From the NCBI GenBank assembly GCA_009360345.1, contig SPDP01000003.1, positions 310,001-374,000 of the forward strand: a stretch of DNA of 64,000 nucleotides. The letters run 5' to 3'. Shown here piece by piece: positions 9,578 through 20,236 of this stretch. Numbering within the stretch: the stretch's first letter is position 1; each line of letters starts with the position of its first letter. The notes under the pieces were generated by a model. That model was not told the DNA's origin, ran no database searches, and saw only the letters and a program-made list of their open reading frames with translations. The stretch comes from Alcaligenaceae bacterium SAGV5. GTDB taxonomy: Bacteria > Pseudomonadota > Gammaproteobacteria > Burkholderiales > Burkholderiaceae_B. Made by a program: the position numbers and the translations under genes.

Positions 9578-9790
9578 TCAAGTCGGCGGGGTGGGAGCCA
9601 GGCAGCGGAACGAAGCGGGCGTCCAGCGCCGCCAGCGGCAATTGAAACAGGAACGCGCCTCGTCGGCGGCCCATTCGTCCTCGTCGTCGGGGGTGAAGCC
9701 TGGGCAGCGGGCGGCTTGCGCCGTGGCCGCGGCATGGTCGCCGCGGGGGATGCCGAGGTCCAGGCCAGGGGCAGGATCGGATCGGGGCAT
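9578..9790 (-). CDS. 70-aa Cys-containing mini-protein
   Basis: It starts ten bases after the TiaS-like gene ends and on the same strand, so it is probably the next gene of that operon. The middle is acidic (TPDDEDEWAADEA). The C-terminus has RSCFNCRWRRW and a later FRC, giving a CxxC pair plus further Cys, which could bind a metal. Codon use is coding-like. I do not recognise the family; a role tied to the TiaS-like protein is inferred only from adjacency. Confidence 0.6.
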   Translation of the reverse strand: MPRSDPAPGLDLGIPRGDHAAATAQAARCPGFTPDDEDEWAADEARSCFNCRWRRWTPASFRCLAPTPPT

Positions 9791-9799
9791 GGCGTGGAC

Positions 9800-10546
9800 C
9801 TAGTAGGCCTGGAGCTCCTGGCGTGTACAGGTACGCCAGATGCCGGGGTGGGTGGGGGTATCGGCCTGGACCAGCAGGACGAAGCGGCCGTCCTGCATGA
9901 CGCTCTTGGGTTTTTCGCCGATCATGACCAGCGCATCGGGGGACAGGGCGGGCCCGTCCACCTGCCGGACCTCGTCGACGGCGGGATGTTGCAGCAGCGC
10001 CAGGACAGGCACCTGTGTTCCGGCGGCGAAGTCTCGCAGCGTGCCGCGCATGCGGCCATCCTTGCCTTCCAGCCGCAGGGCTGCGCCCGCCAGCGCACCG
10101 ATGACGCCTTGGCCGGTGCCGCCGTGTTCCGACAGGTGGATGCCAAGCGCCGCCGCCAGTTCGTGCGCTGCCCGCTGTTCGAGCACCTCCGCCTTGGCGC
10201 GGCGCCCGAAGCTGATCAGCGCGGCGGGCTGGTCCAGCTTGTCCGGCCGGAGCACGCACAGCCCGGGGTCGGAGCCCGGCGCGCTGCGTTTGGCCAGGAA
10301 GTCGCCGCTCCAGTCGATCAAGGCCTGATAGTGCCGCCCGTCGATGGTCGCGGCCAGGCACATCGAACTGTTGTGCGAGGTGTAGGGAATGTCGGGATGG
10401 ATCAGGAGTTGATGGCGCGTGATGGGGGCGGGGACGTCCCACCCCCGGGTGCGGATATGGGCGCCGATCTCTTCGGCCAGTTCGCCGGTGCCTGGGCTGT
10501 CCAGATCGTCGGTATCGTCGATGCAGAGCAGGATGCGAGTGTCCAT
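9800..10546 (-). CDS. Bacterial TiaS-like protein (tRNA(Ile2) agmatinylcytidine synthetase N-terminal domains)
   Basis: Predicted 248 aa. The N-terminus CIDDTDDLDSPGTGELA (about 8-24) matches the TiaS kinase-like domain opening. HPDIPYTSHNSSMCLA (about 50-65) matches the archaeal NPxIPxKTRGN region, and QGVIGALAGAAL matches the GLIGALA motif of the next domain. Archaeal TiaS is longer and ends in OB-fold and zinc-ribbon domains that are absent here. Bacteria make the Ile-AUA anticodon with TilS, so this homologue probably has another substrate. Start ATG 10546 follows a GGAAACC stretch. It lies 23 bases after a decayed TonB receptor gene. Confidence 0.8.
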   Translation of the reverse strand: MDTRILLCIDDTDDLDSPGTGELAEEIGAHIRTRGWDVPAPITRHQLLIHPDIPYTSHNSSMCLAATIDGRHYQALIDWSGDFLAKRSAPGSDPGLCVLRPDKLDQPAALISFGRRAKAEVLEQRAAHELAAALGIHLSEHGGTGQGVIGALAGAALRLEGKDGRMRGTLRDFAAGTQVPVLALLQHPAVDEVRQVDGPALSPDALVMIGEKPKSVMQDGRFVLLVQADTPTHPGIWRTCTRQELQAY

Positions 10547-10569
10547 GGCGGGTTTCCTTGATGGCCCGG

Positions 10570-11433
10570 CTACAGCCGGTAGGCCATGCCGATGTAGATC
10601 GTCCGGCCTGGCTGGGGCAGCCCGTAGCTGGTCTGGTAGTTCTTGTCGAGCAGGTTCGACGCGCCCGCGTACAGGGTCATGTCGGTGCCGGGCAATTGCC
10701 TGGCCACCCTGACGCCGAGCAGGACGAAGCTGCCCAGGCGGGCCTTGGAGGGCGGGGTGTCGCGCGAATAATAGGGCAGGTTGCTGACGTATTCGACCGT
10801 GCCGGACAGGGTCATGTCGGGGGCGAACCGCCACGCGGCCGCCGCGCCTATCGTATGGCGTGGACGATATTGCAGATCGTCCACGCCCGAACCGTCCATG
10901 TTGCGGGCCTGCAGGTAGGTGTATGAGCCGTTGATGAGCAAGGTCCGCCCCGCGTGCACGGTGGTGGCGAGTTCCAATCCACGGAAGCGATAGCGCGAGA
11001 AGTTTTCGAAACGATCGGTGGCCGCGCTGTTCTCGATGTAGTTGGAGACACGGTTCTGGAAGAGCGTTGCCGAGAGCCGGGTACGTTCGTCAAGCTGGTG
11101 CTCGATTCCAAGCTCCGCGTTCAGGGCCGATTCCGCCCGCAGGCCGGGGTTGCCGCGGGTCGGGTCATAGAGCTGGCGCAGGCTGGGCATGCGCGCCTGG
11201 CGTGACAGCGATGCGCGTAGGCGGGTCCGGGCGTCGAGTTCCTGGGATGCGCCGATGAGATAGGAGGTCGCGCCCAGGGTCGTTGCGCTGTTGATGCGTT
11301 GGAGGTGCCGCCCGACGCCGGCTGTCAGGGTCAGGCCGTCGCTGGGCGATACCGCGTATTCGAGCGCGAAAGATCGCACGGTAACGCCCTGGCTTTCATT
11401 ATAGGGGCGGTCGGTGTAGGTGCGCTTGCCCTG
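10570..11433 (-). pseudogene. TonB-dependent outer-membrane receptor, N-terminally truncated
   Basis: About 285 codons encode the second half of a receptor barrel: strands such as TRLRASLSRQARMPSLRQLYDP, the NPGLRAESALNAELG region, SNLLDKNYQTSYG and the terminal IYIGMAYRL with an aromatic near the C-terminus. Family members are 650-750 aa with signal peptide, TonB box and plug domain; all of these are missing. The receptor-like sequence ends near 11430 and is replaced upstream by unrelated sequence up to the dinG stop. It is therefore a remnant, although the reading frame of the rest is intact. Confidence 0.8.
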
Positions 11434-11443
11434 CGGCAAGCGC
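11422..11443. repeat. Perfect inverted repeat at the receptor truncation point
   Basis: GCGCTTGCC, CTGC loop, GGCAAGCGC: a 9-bp perfect stem exactly where TonB-receptor similarity stops. A 12-bp palindrome CCGGGGCCCCGG lies at 11482-11493 in the same unexplained seam (11434-11604). Confidence 0.6.
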
Positions 11444-11604
11444 CAGCCCCTCGCTGCATCTGCGTACCGCTTCCTGCGGCACCGGGGCCCCGGCCTCGTC
11501 CTATCGGCCTGCGGCGGTAGGGGCGAAGCCCGCACAGGGAGACCATCGACGTTCCGCCGCTGACCAGCCTGTCGGCGGTCGTCCGCCAGGAATCGCCCGC
11601 CGCC

Positions 11605-13689
11605 TCAGGCCTCGGGCGCCACGGCCTCCGCGCGTTCCGCGTAGAAAGCCTCCACATCGGCCACGTTGCGCGTGCGCGTGAACGGCGGCAATCCGCGCCA
11701 CAGCAGCTTGCCATAGGGCTTCTCGACCAGCCTGCGGTCGGCCACCATCAGCACGCCCCAGTCGGTCTCGGTGCGGATCAGCCGGCCCGCGCCCTGCTTG
11801 AGCGCGATGGCCGCCTCGGGCAACTGATATTCGAAGAACGGGTTGCCGCCCCGTTCGCGGCAGGCGCGGATGCGCGCATCCAGGACCGGATCGTCCGGCG
11901 GCGCGAACGGAAGCTTGTCGATGGCCACCAGGGTCAGCGCATCGCCCGGCACATCTATGCCTTCCCAGAAGCTGGCGCTGCCCACCAGCACCGCATGCGC
12001 GCTGGTCCTGAAGCGATCCAGCAGTTCCCGCCGGGAGCGGTCGCCCTGCCTGAACAACGGCCATTCCCATCCGCGCTCGCGGAAGGCTTCCTGCAACAAT
12101 TCGGCCACCCGGTCCACCGCCCGCAGGGTCGTGCACAGCACCAGCGCCGACCCGCGGCTGGCCGCCAGCACGGGTAGCAGCGCCTCGACGAAGCCTTCGA
12201 TGAAACGCGGATCCTGCGGCGCGGGAATGCCGTGCGGCACGAACAGCCGACCGTTCGTGCCGTAGTCGAACGGCGACTCCCAACGACCGGTCGTTGCCTC
12301 GTACAGACCGAGCTGGCGGGTGAAATGCGAGAAATCCTCGCGCACCGACAAGGTGGCCGAGGTCAGTATCCAGGCCTGTCCCGCCGGCCGATACTGGGAA
12401 AACGCCTGCGCGACAGACAAGGGAGCCGTATGCAGCCGGATGTGGCTGGTTCCGGTTTCCACCCAGCGCACCCAGCCGTCGTCGGCCCGTTTCGGAGGCT
12501 GCCCGGAAGGCGGTTCGGCAGCCGGCTCGGGCCACGCGGACTCGGCCGGCTTGCCGGCCTGCTCCGCGTGTGCCGGCGGCACGCCATGGGCCTCGGTCCA
12601 GCGCGCCAGCCTCGCGATGAGGTCGGGGCCACGCTTGGCGACCATGTCCAGGTCGGGGTGGCGTTCGCCCACGGCCATCAGGATGCGGCCCAGGGTGTGG
12701 ACCGCATCGATCACCAGCCGCACCGCCTTGCCGAAATCCTGCTGATTGGGCAGCGTATCGAACGTGCTGCGCTGGCCCGGCATTTTCTCCACCGCCGCGC
12801 AGGACAACCTGAGCTCGCGCGTGGCCTGTTCGACGGCCTGCCCCAGCACCGGCCAATCCGCGCTCTCGCGGGCATGGGACAGGCCCGCGACGGTGGCGTC
12901 GCGCGCGAAATCCAGCAATTGGTGCGACGACACCGATTCACCCAGGAAACGTGTGGCGGCCGCGGGCAACTGGTGGGCCTCGTCGAAGACCACCGTGTCG
13001 GCGGCGGGCAGCAGATCGGTGATGCCTTCGTCCTTGAGCGCGAGGTCGGCCAGGAACAACGCATGGTTGACCACCACCACGTCGGCCTCGATCGCGCGCT
13101 TGCGGGCCTGCATGACGAAGCACTCGCGGAAGGTTGGGCAATCCGACCCCAGGCAGTTGTCGCGGGTGGACGTCACCTTGTGCCAGATGTCGGCGTTCTC
13201 GGGCACCTCGGCCAGTTCGGCCTTGTCGCCGCTGCGGGTGTGCTTGGCGAAGAGCTCGATCTTGCGCAATTGCGCGACTTCCGCGCGCGAGCCCAGGCGG
13301 CCGTCGCCCACCGTCCGCTCGAGGTGGTAGTGGCACACATAGTTGGACCGCCCCTTGAGCAGCGCGATGACGACGGGCAGCCCCAGGGCATCCCGCACCG
13401 CCGGCAGGTCGCGCGCGAACAACTGGTCCTGCAGCGTCTTGGTGCCGGTCGAGACGAGTACCTTGCCGCCGTGCATCAGCACCGGCACGAGATAGGCGAA
13501 GGTCTTGCCGGTGCCGGTGCCGGCCTCGGCCACGAGCGTGCCGCGCTCGCCGATGGCCTGGGCGATGGCCTGCGCCAGCTCGACCTGCTGGATTCGAGGC
13601 CGGTAGCCCTTGAGCTTGCCCGCCAGCGGGCCGTCGGCCGCGAACACGGCGGCCACGTCGGCGCCGATGTCCATGATCGAAGCCGTCAT
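11605..13689 (-). CDS. dinG: ATP-dependent DNA helicase, DinG/YoaA family
   Basis: Predicted 694 aa superfamily 2 helicase with an iron-sulfur domain. Walker A EAGTGTGKT is at about 55-63, the DEAH box is in VVFDEAHQLP, and cysteines of the Fe-S insert are visible in NYVCHYHL and NCLGSDCPTFREC. The C-terminal helicase motif RGSALVLCTTLRA and the QGAGRLIRTETD motif VI are present. It resolves forked DNA or R-loops. The start overlaps the stop of the DUF465 gene by four bases (13686-13689), so it belongs to the minus-strand operon starting at 14662. The symbol covers the DinG/YoaA group; YoaA is an equally possible name. Confidence 0.93.
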   Translation of the reverse strand: MTASIMDIGADVAAVFAADGPLAGKLKGYRPRIQQVELAQAIAQAIGERGTLVAEAGTGTGKTFAYLVPVLMHGGKVLVSTGTKTLQDQLFARDLPAVRDALGLPVVIALLKGRSNYVCHYHLERTVGDGRLGSRAEVAQLRKIELFAKHTRSGDKAELAEVPENADIWHKVTSTRDNCLGSDCPTFRECFVMQARKRAIEADVVVVNHALFLADLALKDEGITDLLPAADTVVFDEAHQLPAAATRFLGESVSSHQLLDFARDATVAGLSHARESADWPVLGQAVEQATRELRLSCAAVEKMPGQRSTFDTLPNQQDFGKAVRLVIDAVHTLGRILMAVGERHPDLDMVAKRGPDLIARLARWTEAHGVPPAHAEQAGKPAESAWPEPAAEPPSGQPPKRADDGWVRWVETGTSHIRLHTAPLSVAQAFSQYRPAGQAWILTSATLSVREDFSHFTRQLGLYEATTGRWESPFDYGTNGRLFVPHGIPAPQDPRFIEGFVEALLPVLAASRGSALVLCTTLRAVDRVAELLQEAFRERGWEWPLFRQGDRSRRELLDRFRTSAHAVLVGSASFWEGIDVPGDALTLVAIDKLPFAPPDDPVLDARIRACRERGGNPFFEYQLPEAAIALKQGAGRLIRTETDWGVLMVADRRLVEKPYGKLLWRGLPPFTRTRNVADVEAFYAERAEAVAPEA

Positions 13690-13892
13690 GCAGGAATGTC
13701 CGGAATCAATTGCATCTGCAGGGCCACGATGTGGTCCTTGAGCTGGAGCTTGCGCTTCTTCAGGCGCTTCAGGCGCAGTTCGTCCACCCCGGCATCGATG
13801 GCCAGCCGCTCGATGGCGGCGTCGAGGTCCCGGTGCTCGAGCTGCAACTCGACAATGCGCGCCTTCAACGTCTGGATCCTGTCATTCATCAC
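13686..13892 (-). CDS. DUF465/YdcH-family small protein
   Basis: Predicted 68 aa, one helical hairpin with the family signature LKRLKKRKLQLKDHI. Function is unknown in the family. Four-base ATGA overlaps at both ends (with the coiled-coil gene upstream and dinG downstream) show translational coupling. Confidence 0.9.
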   Translation of the reverse strand: MMNDRIQTLKARIVELQLEHRDLDAAIERLAIDAGVDELRLKRLKKRKLQLKDHIVALQMQLIPDIPA

Positions 13893-14662
13893 GGATTTCC
13901 GGCAGGCGCCTGCGCGCCCGCTCCCTGTTGCTGCGCCTTCAGGCGTCCGGCCTCTTCCTCGCGGTCGGCCCGGCGCCGGGCACGCTTGGCCTCGGCTTCC
14001 TGGCGGTCGCGGGCCTGCTTCTCGGCGTACTCGCGCGCCTCGGCCTGCTTGCGCTCGAACTCGGCGCGGTTGCGGGCGCGGACGGCGGGATCGTCCAGCT
14101 CGCGAGGCGGACGCGGCGCCGGCGCGGCCACGGGGCCCGACGGGCGCGCCGGCGCCGCGGGTTCCGCCTTGGGCGGTGGACGACTGGCTTGCTCCTCCGC
14201 CTTGCGGGCGGTCCGGTCGGCCGCCTTGGCGTCGCGCTCGGCATTGTCGCGGTCGCGCTTCTCTTGCCGCTCGCGCGCTTCTTCACGCCGGATGTACAGC
14301 TCGGCCTCGCGCCGGTCGGCATCGGTGCGCGTCACACCGGCGTTGCGCTCGAGCCTGGCCTTCTCGGCGCAGCGGGTGGCGAAGAACTTGTGCATGCACG
14401 CGGCCGCATCGGCGTCGTACTGCCGCCTGATGCGGTCGGACTCGGCCTTGGCGACGTCGGCGGCCGCCTGCGCGGCCTCTTTCGAGGCGTAGGTCTGCGC
14501 GGGGACGGCCTGTCCGTCCCCCCCGGCCGCCAACACCGGCACGGCGGCGACGGCCACCGCGGCGGGCAGCAGCCAGCGCGCCAGCCAGGCGGCCCGGCCG
14601 CCCGAGGTCGGCCGGCCGTCGACACATTGCGTAACGCCCGGACGGAAAGCAATTAAGGACAT
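13889..14662 (-). CDS. Exported Ala/Arg/Glu-rich coiled-coil protein
   Basis: Predicted 257 aa from [10 protein letters not shown]. Residues about 28-45 ([19 protein letters not shown]) are a signal peptide or membrane anchor. The rest is charged helix ([18 protein letters not shown], then repeated RxxAE/KxxAE) interrupted by a Pro-rich linker ([14 protein letters not shown]). Two cysteines flank the sequence MHKFFATR. The pattern matches periplasmic proteins of unknown function in this group. It is first in the operon and divergent from tex (55 bases between starts). Start 14662 was chosen because earlier in-frame codons run antisense through tex. Confidence 0.75.
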   Translation of the reverse strand: MSLIAFRPGVTQCVDGRPTSGGRAAWLARWLLPAAVAVAAVPVLAAGGDGQAVPAQTYASKEAAQAAADVAKAESDRIRRQYDADAAACMHKFFATRCAEKARLERNAGVTRTDADRREAELYIRREEARERQEKRDRDNAERDAKAADRTARKAEEQASRPPPKAEPAAPARPSGPVAAPAPRPPRELDDPAVRARNRAEFERKQAEAREYAEKQARDRQEAEAKRARRRADREEEAGRLKAQQQGAGAQAPAGNP

Positions 14663-14717
14663 ATTCTCAGACTGTGGCAAAATCCGCGGCTTCATTTTCC
14701 AAGGTAGGACGGACTCG

Positions 14718-17096
<2,379 letters not shown>

Positions 17097-17121
17097 ACGG
17101 CGGCGACGCCTGATGACCCAC

Positions 17122-17151
17122 AAAAAGGGAAGCATGCGTGCTTCCCTTTTT
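17122..17151. terminator. Bidirectional Rho-independent terminator
   Basis: Arms AAAAAGGGAAGCA and TGCTTCCCTTTTT pair perfectly around TGCG. It ends tex on the plus strand and the IclR gene (stop at 17156) on the minus strand. Confidence 0.95.
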
Positions 17152-17155
17152 GTCG

Positions 17156-18007
17156 TCACGAGTAGGTGCGGCCATCCCCCACCGGCCAGATCGCCCCAAG
17201 GCGGGCCACCGTTTCCTTGAGCCTCGGAGCGATGTCCTCCAGCGCCTGGCGGTTCATCCGGGCACACGGCGCCGCCAGCGTCACCACGCCCACGCATTCC
17301 TTGTGCTCGCCGAACCGGCGAATCATCACAGGCACGCCGATCGCCCCCACGCCCAGGGAATGCTCCTCGTAGGAAATCGAATAACCCCGCCGGGCGGACA
17401 GCTTCAGGTCGTCCAGTATCGCTTCGACCGTGGCGAGCGAATGCTCGGTGGCGGGCTCCAGGCCCCGCTGCAGCACCAGGCCCAGCGCGCGCTCGCTGCT
17501 CATCGTGGACAGCCAGGCCTTCCCGGCCGCATGCAAGTGCAGCCGCACTTCGAAGCCATAGCTGGGGTTGAGCTGCAACAGCCGGCTTTGCGCCAGGATG
17601 GACGAAACCCAGGTGATGCTGTCGCCTTCGACCACGGCCAGCCGGATCAGCTCTCCCGTGGCATCCGCCAGTTCGCGCAGGATGGAGTTGCTCTGGTCCA
17701 GCAGCAGCGACCGGGACATTTTCCGCAGGCCCAGATTGCTCACTTTGAAAGTCAGGCAATAGCGCCCGGACGCGGGATCGCGGAAGACATAGCGGCAGGC
17801 GACCAGCGTATTGAGCAGCTTGAAGGCGATAGCCTTGTTCACCGCCAGCAGGCCGACGATGTCCGTGAAGGACAACCCGTCCTTGGCGTCCGCCAAGGCC
17901 TCCACGACCTCGAACGCGCGCTGCACGGCGGCAATCTGCTCGACTTTGACCGGGTCGCCGGCGTCCGCGGCTTCGTTCATGGCCGGTGTCTGCGGGGATT
18001 CATCCAT
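17156..18007 (-). CDS. IclR-family transcriptional regulator
   Basis: Predicted 283 aa with a winged HTH at about 30-85 (SFTDIVGLLAVNKAIAFKLLNTL) and the IclR ligand domain (HLHAAGKAWLSTM, GVGAIGVPVMIR). It is divergent from the hydantoinase operon at 18165 and is its likely regulator. The 157-base gap between them holds two strong inverted repeats. ATG 18007 is the first in-frame Met; the following Met (about residue 10) is an alternative. Confidence 0.92.
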   Translation of the reverse strand: MDESPQTPAMNEAADAGDPVKVEQIAAVQRAFEVVEALADAKDGLSFTDIVGLLAVNKAIAFKLLNTLVACRYVFRDPASGRYCLTFKVSNLGLRKMSRSLLLDQSNSILRELADATGELIRLAVVEGDSITWVSSILAQSRLLQLNPSYGFEVRLHLHAAGKAWLSTMSSERALGLVLQRGLEPATEHSLATVEAILDDLKLSARRGYSISYEEHSLGVGAIGVPVMIRRFGEHKECVGVVTLAAPCARMNRQALEDIAPRLKETVARLGAIWPVGDGRTYS

Positions 18008-18049
18008 GGTTCACAACCGCCAAGATTTTCTTGAAAACCATAGTTACTC

Positions 18050-18075
18050 TCCATTAAGTTTTTGATTTTAATGGA
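18050..18075. promoter_or_regulatory. Inverted repeat in the IclR-hyuA gap
   Basis: TCCATTAA and TTAATGGA, perfect 8-bp arms with a 10-bp AT-rich spacer, 43 bases from the regulator start. A candidate operator or promoter element for the regulator itself. Confidence 0.5.
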
Positions 18076-18109
18076 TTTAATTTCCAACATCCATCTCTTT
18101 GACTACTAC

Positions 18110-18127
18110 AGGTAACCTAGGTTACCT
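18110..18127. promoter_or_regulatory. 18-bp perfect palindrome, candidate IclR operator for hyuA
   Basis: AGGTAACCTAGGTTACCT, uninterrupted dyad. It abuts a TATAAA (18128-18133) that would be the -10 of the hydantoinase promoter, with ATG at 18165. A regulator bound here would cover the -35/-10 spacer. Confidence 0.7.
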
Positions 18128-18164
18128 TATAAAAAGAAAACGATTCATCGAGAGGGTGGGATTC

Positions 18165-20234
18165 ATGAGAACAGGCAGCAGGCTGGCCGCCGACATCGGG
18201 GGTACGTTCACCGACGTCGCGTATTTCGATGCCGGGACCGGCAATTTGTCGCTGGGCAAGGCATTGAGCACGCCCGACCGTCTGGTCGAGGGCATCGCCA
18301 GCGGGGTCGCCCAGGCGGACACCCGGTTCGAGGATGCCGAGATATTCCTCCATGGCTCGACCGTCGCGATCAACGCGCTGCTCGAGCGCAAGGGCGCGCG
18401 CACGGCGCTGCTGATCACCGAAGGCTTCCGCGACATCTACGAAATCGGCCGCATCAACCGGCCCGATGCCTACAACCTCTTCTTCTCCAAGCACGTGCCC
18501 CTGGTCGAGCGCGCGCTGCGTTTCGAGGTCGCCGAACGGATGACGGCCGACGGCACCGTCCATGCCCCGCTCGACGAAGCCCAGGTGCACCGTATCTGCG
18601 ACGACCTCATCGCCCGGGACGTCGAAGCCGTCGCCATCCTGTTGCTGCACTGTTATGCCAACCCGGCTCACGAGGCCCGCGTCAAAGCCATCGTGCAATC
18701 CCGCCTCCCCCATGCCTTCGTGACCGCCTCGCACGAACTGTCGCAGGAGTACCGCGAGTTCGAACGCTGCTCGACCGCAGTCGCCAATGCCTATGTCGGC
18801 CCGACCGTCAGCCGCTACATCGGTGAAATCGAACGCCACCTGGACGCCCGGGGATTCGCCGGCTCGTTCCTGCTGGTTCAGTCGACCGGCGGCCTCTACG
18901 TACCGGATCAGGCAAGGCAGCAATGCGTGCGCATGCTGGAATCCGGCCCGGCCGCGGGCGTCGTGGGCACCCACGCGCTGTGCGCCCGCCTGGGCATCGC
19001 CAATGCCGTGGCCTTCGACATGGGCGGCACCACGGCCAAGGCCGGCGTCATCCTCGAAGGCCGGATCCTGACCGGCAATCTCGCCCTGGTCGGCGGCTAC
19101 AACGAAGGCCTGCCCGTACAAATTCCGCTGGTGGACGTCTTCGAGGTCGGCACGGGCGGCGGCAGCATCGCCGAACTCGACCACGGCGGCGCCCTGCGCG
19201 TCGGCCCCCGCAGCGCCGGCGCGGCGCCGGGACCGGCATGCTATGGCCGCGGCGGCGAAGCGCCAACGGTCACCGACGCCAACCTGGTCCTGGGCCGCCT
19301 GGGCGCCGATCGTTTCCTGGGCGGCCAGATGCCCCTGGACGTCGATGCGGCCCGGCGCGCGATCGACGCCCGCATCGCCACCCCCCTGGGCCTGGACGTG
19401 CCCCAGGCGGCCGAAGGCATCCTGCGCATCGCGGCGACGAAGATGTCCTATGCGGTCAAGGGCGTCTCGACGGAACGCGGCCTGGACGCCGCCTCGTTCA
19501 CGCTGGTCGCCTACGGCGGCGCCGGTCCCCTGCACGCCGCCGCGGTGGCGCGCGAGATCGGCATGCGCCACGTGATCATTCCCCGGGCGCCCGGCCATTT
19601 CTGCGCATTCGGCATGCTGCACTCCGACCTGCGCTACGACTACGTCCGCACCAGCTTCGCCAAGCTGGCCGATGTCGGCCTGGACGATGTCATGGGCCAG
19701 CTCGACGAACTGGCCGGCCAGGGCCGCGAGGCCCTCGAACTCAGCACGGTCCGCCCCCAGTCGATCACCGTCGCCTACTCCGCCGACATGCGCTATGTGG
19801 GACAGGAGCACTCCGTCACGGTCGACCTCGACGAATCCGAACTGCGATCCGGCGACAAGCCGGCCATCAAGGCCCGGTTCGATCTCGTGCACCAGCAGCG
19901 GTACGGCACCTGCGCGCCCGGCGAGCCCGTGGAGATCGTGACGCTTCGCGCCGCCACCACCGGCGTCATGCCCAAGCCGCCCATGGAGGAACTTCCCCCA
20001 TCGCCCGGCGGATCGATCGAGGCGGCCCGGGCGGGACATCGCCGCGTCTATTTCTCGGCCGACGCCCGCGACATCGAGACCCCGGTGTTCCGCCGCGACG
20101 CCCTGCCCGCCGGCGCCAGGCTCGACGGTCCCGCCCTGATCGAGGAACACGCCTCCACCACGGTCGTGTTTCCCGGCGACCGCCTCGCCGTGGACGCCTA
20201 CGGCAACCTGCACATCGAACTTGGAGTCTGCTGA
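18165..20234 (+). CDS. hyuA: Hydantoinase A / 5-oxoprolinase alpha-type subunit
   Basis: Predicted 689 aa. The N-terminus ADIGGTFTDVAYFD is the nucleotide-binding loop of the HyuA/OplA family and AFDMGGTTAKAG is the second phosphate motif. The family hydrolyses cyclic amides (hydantoins, 5-oxoproline) or carboxylates ketones with ATP, together with the B subunit. Start 18165 (MRTGSRLAADIGG) follows GAGAGGGTGGG; the frame opens earlier (18099) but that would put the operator palindrome inside the coding region. hyuB follows after two bases. Confidence 0.93.
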   Translation: MRTGSRLAADIGGTFTDVAYFDAGTGNLSLGKALSTPDRLVEGIASGVAQADTRFEDAEIFLHGSTVAINALLERKGARTALLITEGFRDIYEIGRINRPDAYNLFFSKHVPLVERALRFEVAERMTADGTVHAPLDEAQVHRICDDLIARDVEAVAILLLHCYANPAHEARVKAIVQSRLPHAFVTASHELSQEYREFERCSTAVANAYVGPTVSRYIGEIERHLDARGFAGSFLLVQSTGGLYVPDQARQQCVRMLESGPAAGVVGTHALCARLGIANAVAFDMGGTTAKAGVILEGRILTGNLALVGGYNEGLPVQIPLVDVFEVGTGGGSIAELDHGGALRVGPRSAGAAPGPACYGRGGEAPTVTDANLVLGRLGADRFLGGQMPLDVDAARRAIDARIATPLGLDVPQAAEGILRIAATKMSYAVKGVSTERGLDAASFTLVAYGGAGPLHAAAVAREIGMRHVIIPRAPGHFCAFGMLHSDLRYDYVRTSFAKLADVGLDDVMGQLDELAGQGREALELSTVRPQSITVAYSADMRYVGQEHSVTVDLDESELRSGDKPAIKARFDLVHQQRYGTCAPGEPVEIVTLRAATTGVMPKPPMEELPPSPGGSIEAARAGHRRVYFSADARDIETPVFRRDALPAGARLDGPALIEEHASTTVVFPGDRLAVDAYGNLHIELGVC

Positions 20235-20236
20235 CC

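Noticed and set aside
11434-11604. Possible cobalamin riboswitch, because of a GGGAGACC stretch beside a TonB receptor
   Set aside because: The remaining conserved riboswitch segments are absent and the stretch points away from the receptor gene.
18099-18164. Longer hyuA starting at 18099
   Set aside because: It would place the 18-bp palindrome and -10 inside the coding region, and the added residues do not resemble the family.
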